Below, piece by piece: positions 24,450-34,942 of a stretch of 64,000 nucleotides of DNA. The position numbers were made by a program, and so were the translations under genes. The DNA lies in contig OZ024790.1 in the NCBI GenBank assembly GCA_964017065.1, positions 5,321,294-5,385,293 on the forward strand, written 5' to 3'. Below the pieces are notes generated by a model. The model saw only the letters and a program-made list of their open reading frames with translations. It had not been told where the DNA came from and made no database searches. How positions within the stretch are numbered: the first letter of the stretch is position 1; each line of letters opens with the position of its first letter. The stretch comes from Haliclona indistincta (lineage: Eukaryota; Porifera; Demospongiae; Haplosclerida; Chalinidae).

Positions 24450-25289
24450 TTATTTTGGACAAGTTACTTGTCCAGATGTTGATAGTTTGCAGTTTATGCC
24501 GTTTCCAAAGTTCACTACAGCCAGTACAGCAGCTGCTTGCGGGTGACCAGAGAATGTTGCTGCAATCCACTCCCTTTGTTTTGCTACAGTTCGGCTCAAA
24601 CTATTAAACATTGATCTCAATTGCTGGTGAAAGTCTTGAGAGTTCCTGGAGATGCCCATGAAGTTGCACAGTGCGTTCACACTGGCAGTGCTTGTTGCTG
24701 GAGTGGAGCAGTTGTAAAAATCCGCAGGTGCATTACTGACAAATTTCATCTGCAAAAAGCCATGAGAGAGGAAAATAAAATTTCTTGCAGTCTAGTACAA
24801 AATAAGAGGTAGTTAGCAGCTGCTTACCCATTGACATGTATTGTTCAAGACACCGTCCACTATTGCTTGGATCACTATGGTTTCTGCTGATGAGTTGGTG
24901 ATCTCCACATGTTGTTGCACCTCGTCCCTTTGACTAGCTAGTTCACAGATACTATGGACAGCACTCGTGTAGTTTCTCCTGTTGGGGCCACTCAATGGAG
25001 AGAAATCTAGCCTCGCTGTAGTTATCTGCACAAACACAAAATGATATAAATCACCTATTCTAGTGATGCAATACATGTAGTGTATAAAGCACTTGTTTCT
25101 GCAGCTCACCGATATTCTGGAAAGAACGTTCAGGCCAGAATAGAACGCCTGTGGAATGACTATCTGGCTCGTGCCTGCCATCATCATGTTTGGAGTGGGC
25201 ATCGCTAGAACGCTCAACTTGCTGCATATGATCAGAATGCAGCTGATGGTTGCAATAAGGAAGCTTGTTGGAGATGATGTTGGCGCCAT
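24450..25289 (-). CDS. Small secreted protein of unknown family, copy C
   Basis: Exons 25289-25110, 25025-24828 and 24749-24450 are again 180, 198 and 300 bases with phase-0 junctions and encode 225 residues. It is closest to copy B (shared IATISCILII and SGPNRRN). The substitutions do not touch the cysteines. A 10-bp deletion between TATA box and ATG distinguishes this copy. It is the nearest copy to guanylate kinase and lies beside the inverted SMC2 terminal exon. Confidence 0.8.
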
Positions 25290-25359
25290 TGAAGAAGATT
25301 TTATGAGAGATGTCTTTCTTACTAAGGCTGTAGATACTGTTCCCGGAGACGGAGCACCT

Positions 25360-25367
25360 CTTTTATA
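25360..25367 (-). promoter_or_regulatory. TATA box of the secreted-protein gene, copy C
   Basis: TATAAAAG on the minus strand, 71 bases before the ATG at 25289. The spacing is shorter than in A and B because of a 10-bp deletion in the leader. Confidence 0.6.
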
Positions 25368-27049
25368 GCATCGAGCTGTTGAATCAGAAGCTCTTCTACA
25401 CCCACGTGGCCGTGTGCACACGCGCGTGTGTCTGTCGTGATTTGAATTATGCATTAATGTAGGCTGTGCTTCATCTCTAATGTTTCCTCTGTCACAATCT
25501 TATATACATTAAACTGTCGTTCTGCATTATTTTTTGGGTTGCTGGTAGTTTCAGTGCACAAACTTCGTAAAAAGGAAACAGTTCGGAGAACCAAACTATC
25601 TTAGCTTGTTTGTGAGAAACATCGGTGCTACAAGGTGTGATAAGCAAAATATGCACTAGATTGGTGTCAAGACAGCAGGACCGAAATGTTGCCGCAAGCT
25701 GGTGCATATAGTCAGTAACAACATGGTCCTCAAGCAATGTTTTAATTAACTAGTTTATTGACTTACTAACTTAGAGAAACACCAGTAAAGATACTTGACA
25801 AACCTCTGAGACTGAAATTGTACAAAAGTCATATTATTACAACTGTAATTCCCGGTCCTGCACGGTACATTTTTTCAAGTTCAAGCTTCCCTTCTTGAAG
25901 CTGACTACAGACCTGTGCCTGTTACTGATTGTTTTACTGATGAGTTGTATTCTAATAAACTTTGAAAATGATGCTATCCTGTAACAAGATACGTGGCTCT
26001 GGATCCCCTCTATATGCAGGCAATCATATAATTATACAGGGTGCGTTCCTGGGGCTGCACTATTTGCACACCTGATCAACAAATTGTGTTGACACACTAT
26101 CGACAGTAAACACAATACTTGTATAGGCATGATTTATTCATGACATTTGTGGCAGCAACTGTCTGTCACTGTGGCAACATTCAATATGCATAGACACTAT
26201 TTTTCTAAACCGAACCTATTCCCACAGTTAAAGAATCATGCATGCCTGTATTTGTATATGTTGTTACCATTGCTGGAATAGTGTAGTATAGAACATGCAT
26301 CCGTCCATTCCCAGCACAGTTTAGCTAGTAAAGAAATTTGATATGATTGACACCATAATTATGACATACACTTCCATGTAATACACGCCACATCAAGTCA
26401 GCTATGCAATCAATTCAATGAGTTCTGTGAATGTGACTGTAGTTCGTACTTTGTATTTAGCTATGACAAAACAACTTGAGAGCAACAAAGCCTGTATTGC
26501 TGTGTGTGCATGTTTTGCTTGTTTCTCTGAAAAACTGAGCTTTGATAGCTAAAATATCAAAATATTTCCAGAGAATTATTACGGTTATCACAGTTACAAG
26601 GAGAAGGCATTTTTATTGATGTCCTGCTTTATTAGTGCTAGTACTATACAACATTGGTGACTAAAGTACTATGGATACCTACATGGCTTGTCTGTAACCT
26701 GTTAGAAAATATAATACTGTGAGAAAGTATATAAATCATTTTCCCATTGAATTGAGTTAGAAAGTTCTGTCACCATAGATAGATTGACTTACAATTTTTC
26801 CCAATCACCTAGGCAACTAACTACTTCAAAGCTAATGTTTGCACTTGCTAGGTTTGGGGATATAATGTGTTATGACCTATAAGGTATGACCTAACTTTTT
26901 GGATATGAAAATGTCAACTTAGCTCTTATATACTTTTACATAGCTTAATTGATTTCTCATTTTGATGAACTTGTGTGAAAGACATTTAGCAATAGTGCAT
27001 GTAAAAGTAAAACCATACAGGTATCTCTTGCTTGCAGCTAATTGTTGTT

Positions 27050-27146
27050 TAAGTTTGCAAGGTACAATAATTATATTGTGCCTTGCAAACTTAAACAACT
27101 TTGACCCACTGGCTAGGTATATATGCCTAGCCAGTGGGTCACTTCT
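27050..27146. repeat. Two adjacent perfect hairpins in unit C
   Basis: AAGTTTGCAAGGTACAAT pairs with ATTGTGCCTTGCAAACTT across a short AT loop. Directly after, GACCCACTGGCTAGG pairs with CCTAGCCAGTGGGTC around TATATATG. Units A and B carry only single, non-palindromic versions (near 10.65 and 19.24 kb). The palindromes therefore arose in C, perhaps by template switching. Confidence 0.65.
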
Positions 27147-28504
27147 GAGCAATGAATCTTTGTTATAGAACTTTACAATAATTATGTGGATGTTCCAAAA
27201 ATTTCAATTTATAGCTTGACAATGCAATTAGCTATATAATTTTGCATGACTGCATGCTTTGTAAATAATTATTTTTAGCAAGATATACTAGCTCACTACG
27301 TACACAGTGTAGTACAATGTCATGCAGTATCTTGTGAGAATGTGGTAGCCAGGGATTCTCATTGGTCCCCTGGTCCTTCTTTGCAGTTGGATAACCCCTT
27401 CACAGTGATGTGTTTCTCAAAGCAATATATTCATATCCTGAATACATACACTGCACAGTTGATATAAAGGCATCCATGACGTCAATACAATTGGGAGCAG
27501 TGTAGCTATATAAACTCAAGCCATGTTAACAGCACTTGTGTATCTATGACAACCTGAGTTAGAGTGTCTCATGTACAATCTGTATACCTGCCAATTACAT
27601 GTGTGCATGTAACATCCTGATACCCTATAATATAGTATCTTACCTTACCTGCCGTCATGTGCTGCATAGGATATGGAAATAGGGTCTGTTGTTGATGTGT
27701 TTTCTGCATGTGCTCCAACGGACCAAAACCAGGGACAGTGGAAGCAATTAATTCTCAAAAATAGCAGTGGGGCAGTACTCAGACTACAAAAGAGTAATGT
27801 TTTCATATTCAAAATTGCCCAAAGATACTCAAGAGGAAGAATTAATGTTTTACATCCACATGTAATTATTTTTACTAACCAAAACACCTTTCACTCTAAA
27901 CTAGACAGTGATGGGTTAGTACCATTCTCTGTAAATAAAACTTGATAGCACTGATTGTGCTGAAAGGACGTCTATAGACAGAGTTTAATGTTTGCAAAAG
28001 AAACTAAGCTAAACATTTATACTACCGCAACAAGTTCTACAAAAGGAATCAATTGACATTGTGCAAGTAGACTTTTACATCAGCTCATTTTCTTAATTCA
28101 GTTTAGTGCATGCATGTATTAACCTATTACCTCTCCTTCTCTTTCTCTCTCTCCACATATGCACAGTTGTTTAGCAACATGCAGCTTTTATATATCTTAG
28201 GGTTTAATCATAGGTGATCAGACCCCTCTCCACGATTTAACAACAAATGCTTCCTTCCTATAGTCAGTAACCTTCTATAGTGTTCAATACTCGACTACAG
28301 TCATAATCAAAAATTGATAATCATACCTACATTGTTGTTCACCTCCTCAATAATAGAAGACGATTATGTAATTCTTTATAAGTTTTTTGTTAAAATGAAA
28401 ATTTATTTCAAAATGTATGATAATTAAGAGAGAGAGTCTCAAATTTGAAGTTGCATAGGGGGTTCATATTATATATATTACAGCAGTACTGCACATCTTA
28501 ACAG

Positions 28505-31500
28505 CTACTCATCACGGCTGGTTAGCAGCTCCTAAAAAGAAAAAATATCACAGAAGTAAAAATTTTGTGCAGACTAACTTTTACGATGAATTCCTTCAGC
28601 TGTCCATAAGCTTCTTCCACATCACTATTGATGACAACGAAATCAAATACATCAGGCGTGTCAGCTGTATGAAAAAGAAAATGAACAACAGAACCTAAAC
28701 AATAGAGCATCTGATAATTGTCGTACTGAGCCCCAATAATTAACTCTGATTATTGATACTATAGTGCACAATAACAAGCTGCTAATATCATCAAGTATGA
28801 GAACTTGCTTTAATTAGATAAGTAATAGTCTACACTATACATTAATAAAAGGGGCACTTCCTTCGTGTTGAGGCTGATCTTGACTTGAGATAATAAACTG
28901 TTACTATTTATAGTATATGCATGTTGACTGTTACTATTTATACATGTATGTTGAGTTGCCCTCTCGATTATAAATTCAGTGTAAGCAATCATTAATTTTA
29001 CTCACGTGCAGATTGCACTGCATTCTCTCTGGCCATGCTACAAGCTTTCTTTCTAGGCTACTGTCACTCACAAAGCAGTTCAAGAGCCATATAACTCTAA
29101 AGGACTGCTCTGGTTGCTGAATAACACTGGATTTGAATGGCAAAGTTTTGTTACTCACGTGACAACTAGAGCTTGGTCGAGTGGTAACAAGCATGGATGT
29201 TATCGCCAGCTCTCTGGTATGCTGTTGGAAATGTATGAGATCTCTCTGTATCTTTAGTAACGCAGCAATGTACAGCATCGATTCTTGGATAAAAGATGCG
29301 CAATCGTGCCATTAAGCGATATTGAAAATTTGCTTCAAAGACGGGAAAGTTACGAGGGGTACTTTTAACTCGTAACTTACTGTTCAAACAATACACACTC
29401 ATGTGTTCAATTTAAATTTTCATGTATTAAAAATTTCCAGTGATGGTGTAAGGAAGGATGCAACACACAAAATGCTCAAACAGAGTTCAGATCAGTCTAT
29501 GAGAGGCATAATGCTAAATTACATGTCTGGAACATACACAGTCAAAGAGGTAAGGTATTATCAAGAGTATATAATCTTACCAAGAGTATCGAACGCCAAT
29601 TGCCACTGTAGAAACACTCTCGGGAAAGTAACGTGACAGAAACGTGATCTGATGACGTATACGCCTACACTGCAGGCTAGCCATTGACGTCATCGACGTT
29701 CAGCAACGATGCTAGCCAAGCTTTTTGGATGATCATTGGACTGTTGCAGGCGAGAATATAGCGATATAGACACGACAAATGCTGAGAAAAACAGAAACAC
29801 GTGCTAGTTATGCTTTTTAATCGAAGAATAAGAGCAGCAGCGAGCTCGATCCGTCAGAGCGCGTTCGTCTACAAAAATCACATTGTCGATGTTCAGCGAC
29901 TAACGAACGCCTGCTTGTTAGAGGTATTGTGATTGTTAGAGGTAGCTTGTCAATAAAGAGCCCTGAGTAGCTGTATTTTCCATCATGGGCACTTGCTTCC
30001 TGCAGGACACGCCTTCGTTGTGACGTAGTCGTGGATTTGTGCAACACGCTTTCGTCACAATACGTAAAATATCTCACGTGCTGGTCATGTTACTTTCCCG
30101 AGAGTGTTTCTACAGTGGCAATTGGCGTTCGATACTCTTGGTAAGATTATATACTCTTGGTATTATTAGACACTCATGACAGTGTATCCCAATGAGAGCA
30201 CTTGTATACTACTTTGTAATGTAAACATGTTTACATTACATGCATCATCCATCATTCCTTACCATATTCCATTTCCGTAACTGCAGTCTGTAGTCTTCTC
30301 TGTAGACTCTCCTCTGTCTCTGTCTTCCTCTCTCTCAGTCTTCTCTCCTGTCAACATCAAATAGTCACACGAACAAAAACAAACAAGAAAAACTTGGACA
30401 ACAAATATTTATAACTCTAATAATTATTATTATAGACGCTTTCATAGTACAGTCCCAAAAACTTGGGATAATTCTTAGTGTTTTTGATTAAGAAAGAGGA
30501 GAAGGAGAGGAAAAAAAGAAGGAAGAGCATAAGAAATAGAAGGGATGAAAGAGAAAGAGGCAAGAGAGGGTGAAGGAAGGGAGGGAGTGAGTGAGTGAGA
30601 GAGGGAGGGAGGGAGAGAGAGAGAGGGGGAGAGAGGGAGAGAGAGAGGGGGGAAGTGAAGAGTGAGAAAACCAGCTAACTAGTTCATTTATTGATGGTGG
30701 TTTCACGAATATGTAGAGTGGGTTGTAATTGGTCTTCTTCATGCTCCTGACACCTTGCATGTCTATATCGAGAACACACACTTTACCACTCTTCAACACA
30801 TCAGTTATAGCCTTCTTGCTGTTGTACGAGAGAGAGATATATTATATAATTATTATTAAACCCCAGGGGTGGTGGAAGCTAAAAAAGATGGCTAGGCCAA
30901 GGGGATAGAAAATGGCGTGCAATGCAGACAGCAAAATTTGTACCTAATTAATATTCATGAGTTTTCCCAAGGCGCTATAAGAGTCGCAGTAATATGCCCA
31001 AAAACCCATAATTACGAAATTCTGCTATTGTAAGTGGTGATTATGAGTCTCTACTAAGCTAACTGAGCGGTATCAAATGTCAATTCAGTCTCAACGTACG
31101 CAACACGATGCAAATGACATGGATATTTATAATAACCACAGAATAGATATAATTACAATCTATAATTTTGCCTTCCTGAAGGCAAGACAAGCACAACATG
31201 TAAATTGTACTGTAAAAGTTTATTATAACAAACAAAACATATCATAAGTGTAGGTTATATCCTGCTTTAGCGGGATATACAACCCGTTATATCCCGCGGA
31301 AAGGGCGCTTCCGAGACTTCACGAGAGCGCTAGCCCTTTCCCGAGGGATATAACGGGTCGTACGTCCCGCCAACATGTGATATAACTTACTTGTACCATG
31401 CTAAAGGCTGTTCTGATCTTGGGCACGTGACGCGGAGGGAAATACGACCCGTTATATCCCTCAAATAGCGCAATCTGATTGGTCAGAATAGTCTTAGTAT

Positions 31501-34385
31501 GGTATAAGCAATGATAAGTATGAAACAGATGTGCACATACTAACTTTTGGTTGGACTTTGCTACAAACAATAATTGTATACGTAATGGGTATAAAATTTG
31601 GTAATTCTGTTATCTTAAAACCAGTATTATTAGCGACCACTAATCTTAGCGTTTTTAGCGAGTGAGATCAAAAAAGCTAAATTTAGGTCACGCTAAAATT
31701 AACTTTAATGAGATTCATTCTACATAGCTGTGGTTTCACAGTAATAAATATAGGTTAGACGACGGATCGAGGCAACTACGGGATTTAGAGAGCCGCGGGA
31801 ACCGATTTATAAACGTTCCAAACGCGTAGCGCGAGGGCGTCTATTCGGTTGCCAAGGCGCTCTAAATCTTGTAGTTGCCGATGATTCATCGTCTAAGCTA
31901 GGTATTTATACTACAGCTACATGGCAACAATAAACCGACGCAGAATTTTTTTGAAAAACAATGGTTGATGACCGTCCCAAAGCGACAAGTTCCTGCAGCA
32001 TGAGCGTTTCTTCTTGGTTGAAAACACGTGCTGTGACCCGAAAACACGTGCTTTGCGTTACATGTGGCAATGGCTGAACTTTGACTTCAACGAACGGTTA
32101 GAATGATAGTTACTAGAGTCCAGCAGTCTTTGTACGTGCATTGTGTGTGGTTATTAGGCAAGCTTTAAGCCGTCAACTTAGTAAAACGCGGTGAGTTACT
32201 TGCTTTTTCATGCACAACCAGTCAATCGTTGCATCGATCGAAGCCAAGTGCCCGGGTCTAGTCTATAGATGCTGTGCTGCCCATGCCAGAAGCCGGAACA
32301 CAACACGTACTGGCCCAGTAACTACCAAAGCTAGTACCTGTACAAAAGAAACTCATGACAACTACCCTGAGGAAAACATGATCATGAGTTCCAGCGGAAA
32401 AATATGAGTTCCCACGGAAGAATACGTGATTTATTATCCTCCAACTGACCAATCAGATTCTAGAATTACATTAAACTGTAGTATAATGACTGTTAACGAA
32501 CATGAATCTCATTAAATAACTGCCAAACGCTAAAATTAGTACACGCTAAACGGACGCTAAATGTCTTTAATCGCAAAACGCTAAATTAAGTGGTCACTAA
32601 AATACTGGTTTTAAGGTACATTTTGTGGGGTGAAAATTTGACCAAGTGAGACACAAACGTTATGTCAGATATTTCTTTCTGAACTCAAAAAAACTCAAAC
32701 AAATTTATAAGACCGTGTTCAAGGTGTGTTCGTTGCTGACCTTGTTCCGTACATGTTTCCTGAGAACTCCGCCCACTCTATGAATTCACCACTATCGACT
32801 GCTTTCTTCATATTTTCCTTATTCGTGAAGTGATACTCTAAAGAACAATAATCATAGTGATGTGTGTGTGTGTGTGTGTGTGTGTACTCTGGAACCATGT
32901 GCAATCAAAATATTATACAAATACTGAACCAAAACTAGAGTTCTTAGAACACATACCCTGTGCGCTCATGTGTAATTCATGTGAGCAGTTGCAAAACGCG
33001 GACTGTTGCAGTGAACTATTATCAGAGTACAGTGAACACGCATTTAATTGTTCGCTCAGTCTCACAATTGTGGCACACCCACATACTGAAATGTTCTAAT
33101 CGGCGATGTTGCTAATACGAACACATGGCCATAGCACGCGACAGGAGACTATCTCGACTTTGCGGGCGTCTTTCAAAGAATAAATATTCAACTACCAACC
33201 TGTTGAGAGCTATTTCATGACAATCTTCGAGCAGTAAGGCAGTAAACAGCCGCGTTTTTTGTACACACACATATAAAAGGACATTGCCAAACGCTTAACC
33301 CTCCGGCGCCCACGCGCCCAGGGTAAAAATCAATGCTATCAACACACTACCAGACACCATGTTTTACCACAGATCAGAAAAATGGAGTTCTACCGCATTG
33401 TGTATCAAAATGAGTTTTAACTGAATAAACCGATATTGACTAATCATTCTGTATAGTATCTCTGGTATCAAAATTACATGCTGCAACAATAATATCAAAA
33501 TATACAGTGAGAAAAATTGCATTGAGATAAGTTTTTTCAGTACATTTATACCAACAGGAACCTGATATTACAATACAGTACTGTCTTTAGCCTCATGCCC
33601 ATTCAGTCAATAATCTGAGCATGAGACTACAGCTAGTATCATACACACATACCTTTTCCGTCTGTCTCACCAGAGCGAGGACTTCTCGTAGTATCTACAA
33701 CGATTGAACAAAAATGTGTGTTGACAAACATAGACTGGTACAAATTATTTTGTAATTACTGCTCGACTTTGCCCAAAAAAAATTCGACTGCACACAATAA
33801 TACAATGTTTTATAAAGCGCATGTGCTTATATTTCCACAGCAAAGACATTATTATGCGCCTATATGTGAGATGCACCAAATAAAAAACACTTTTTTTCAA
33901 TGCAAGTATTTTGAGCGCTGCAGCATAACATGCGCTTAACAAGTGAGAATGTGCCTATGAGAGCTGCGGCTAATAACGCACCAGTACGGTACTGCATGTT
34001 GAAAGTAACGTACGCATTGAATGTTTGTCATCAAACACCAAAATACTGAAAATAGAAAAGGTCTAGCTCATAGCATGCCCACATGGTGTCAATAAAGACA
34101 GCTGTAGACACATAATATTAGTCCAGCACATAAACAATAGTCTTCTCTTGTATCAGTTTCCTCATCTTATTACACTGCAATTATCTCAATTTCCTTCACT
34201 TTACTACATATCAGTTTAAATTATTCTATCAACTCACGTGAAACACTAAAGCCAAATTGATTAGGGAACTCAGCAAACAGTCTGCCCAGGAGGGTGCTCT
34301 TGCCGGAACCAGAGGGACCAGCAATGACAATGGGACGAACTGGAGTCAAACCAGCAGCAACTGTGGTGGGTGGATTGGCAGCCAT
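28505..34385 (-). CDS. GUK1: Guanylate kinase
   Basis: Guanylate kinase converts GMP to GDP with ATP. Seven exons, 34385-34238, 33694-33653, 32837-32741, 30818-30680, 30347-30263, 28664-28579 and 28531-28505, have consistent phases and encode 207 residues, close to the usual length of about 200. Visible in order are the P-loop GPSGSGKST, the GMP-binding [35 protein letters not shown], the nucleotide-base region [13 protein letters not shown], the lid-like [19 protein letters not shown], and [19 protein letters not shown]. The ending is ELLTSRDE. The start MAANPP at 34385 is chosen because it sits just downstream of a splice acceptor. An ATG at 34430 is also in frame. Introns 3 and 5 hold several inverted-repeat transposons. 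The promoter is shared with polymerase theta. Confidence 0.95.
29562..30159. mobile_element. Long-TIR MITE with 7-bp target duplication, copy 2
   Basis: The 598-bp relative of the element at 5479 lies in guanylate kinase intron 5 and is flanked by perfect GTATTAT repeats (29555-29561 and 30160-30166). Its termini are CAAGAGTATATAATCTTACC and the exact complement, and the inverted repeats run about 75 bp (through AGAAACACTCTCGGGAAAGT). The 7-bp duplication and CA...TG ends recall P-type elements, but no transposase is present to confirm that. Confidence 0.87.
30488..30660. repeat. GA-rich low-complexity tract
   Basis: A purine run (GGGA, GAGA and GTGA words) lies in guanylate kinase intron 4, close to the exon at 30680. 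It reads as a serine/proline/leucine frame on the minus strand, but that is a simple-sequence artefact. Confidence 0.9.
31275..31363. repeat. Long hairpin around ACCCGTTATATCCC
   Basis: ACCCGTTATATCCCGCGGAA and AAAGGGCGCT pair with AGCGCT, AGCCCTTTCC and the complement of ACCCGTTATATCCC. A third partial copy (CGACCCGTTATATCCCTC) lies at about 31446. It is probably a decayed fold-back element in guanylate kinase intron 3. Confidence 0.6.
31614..32615. mobile_element. Inverted-repeat DNA element of about 1 kb in guanylate kinase intron 3
   Basis: The ends CTTAAAACCAGTATTATTAG and TACTGGTTTTAAG are complementary over the outer ~25 bases. Further in, CGCTAAA and its complement recur many times. 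No transposase frame is visible, so it is non-autonomous. It contains a second element at about 31751-31900. The target duplication is unclear. Confidence 0.7.
31751..31900. mobile_element. MITE nested within the 31.6-32.6 kb element
   Basis: TTAGACGACGGATC, GGCAACTAC and GATTTAGAG on the left pair with CTCTAAATC, GTAGTTGCC and GATTCATCGTCTAA on the right. The 150-bp unit has a GC-rich centre unlike its surroundings. Its position inside the larger element means it inserted later. Confidence 0.7.
32862..32885. repeat. (GT)n microsatellite
   Basis: About 12 GT dinucleotides lie in guanylate kinase intron 2, just beyond the acceptor of the exon at 32837. Confidence 0.95.
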
Positions 34386-34557
34386 GCCTGGAAAGTGAAC
34401 TAGTGAACGCTGGCTGCTAGGGGCATTCACGTGGACAGAGCACGTGAATATTGTAGTGGTGGTATGTAAATATTACAAGCCCTATGCATGCAGCAGTCTG
34501 ACAGCCTGTCACGTGGTGCAGCCTGCAGGGAATGGATAGAGCTAGCTAGCAGCTCAC

Positions 34558-34878
34558 TTGAAAACGCTAGCTTGAGAGAAACGTATCCTACAACGACTGA
34601 CACGCCAGCAAACACAGCGATCCTGTAGAATATCACATAGAATCGCAATGATGGTGTCAGCACGCCTACCTTTTCTCGTTTGTTTTCAGACCGGGCAATC
34701 GCCGTGATTCATCTGACCCCAACTTTGCTCCGCCCTTTCTGAGCGATAAGCCGGTGAGGTAAAGCCCTCTCCTTGGTGTGGGTGCAACGATGTTACCGAA
34801 GCGCCAAAGCTTCGTTGTAATGAGACAAGAAACACGTCCGCATACCAAGCTCATGTTGGCGTAACCACCATTGTGCAA
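34558..34878 (-). CDS. Optional upstream exons giving guanylate kinase a mitochondrial-type leader and TM segment
   Basis: Exon 34878-34670 is followed by a 47-base GT-AG intron and exon 34622-34558, whose donor CAA|GTGAGC can join the acceptor TTTCCAG at 34388, directly before the guanylate kinase ATG. All phases match, giving one open frame into MAANPP. The leader begins MHNGGYANMSLV (or at MSLV, 34854). It has many Arg and Lys and no Asp or Glu in its first 50 or so residues, which is typical of a mitochondrial presequence. It then has a hydrophobic segment, RIAVFAGVSVVVGYVSLKLA. Alternatively this is a separate small membrane protein that reads through exon 2 to a stop at about 34427. Whether either is made is inference. 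Confidence 0.45.
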
Positions 34879-34942
34879 GAGAGCTCAAATTCATTTCCGG
34901 ATATCTTTGTACATTCGGTTGTGCGCGTGGAACACAAAATAA
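34855..34942. promoter_or_regulatory. Compact bidirectional promoter, guanylate kinase / polymerase theta
   Basis: If the guanylate kinase leader exons are used, only 64-88 bases separate its start from the polymerase theta ATG at 34943. Otherwise about 560 bases do. The interval contains ATTTCCGG (about 34893), an ETS-factor core typical of TATA-less housekeeping promoters, and no TATA box. That it drives both genes is inference from the head-to-head layout. Confidence 0.45.

Larger units (their letters stand above)
20611..28450 (+). repeat. Tandem segmental duplication, unit C
   Basis: Third direct copy, about 7.8 kb. It has SMC2 exon 22979-23200 with an 18-bp in-frame deletion, the last SMC2 exon inverted (23616-23769, minus), and an intact secreted-protein gene (24450-25289, minus). 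After about 28450 the sequence becomes unique and runs into the last exons of guanylate kinase. C is therefore the copy still attached to the ancestral right flank. Confidence 0.85.

Noticed and set aside
30488..30799. Minus-strand frame with long Ser/Pro/Leu runs
   Set aside because: The first part is a guanylate kinase exon. The rest is read-through into a GA-rich tract past the donor at 30680.
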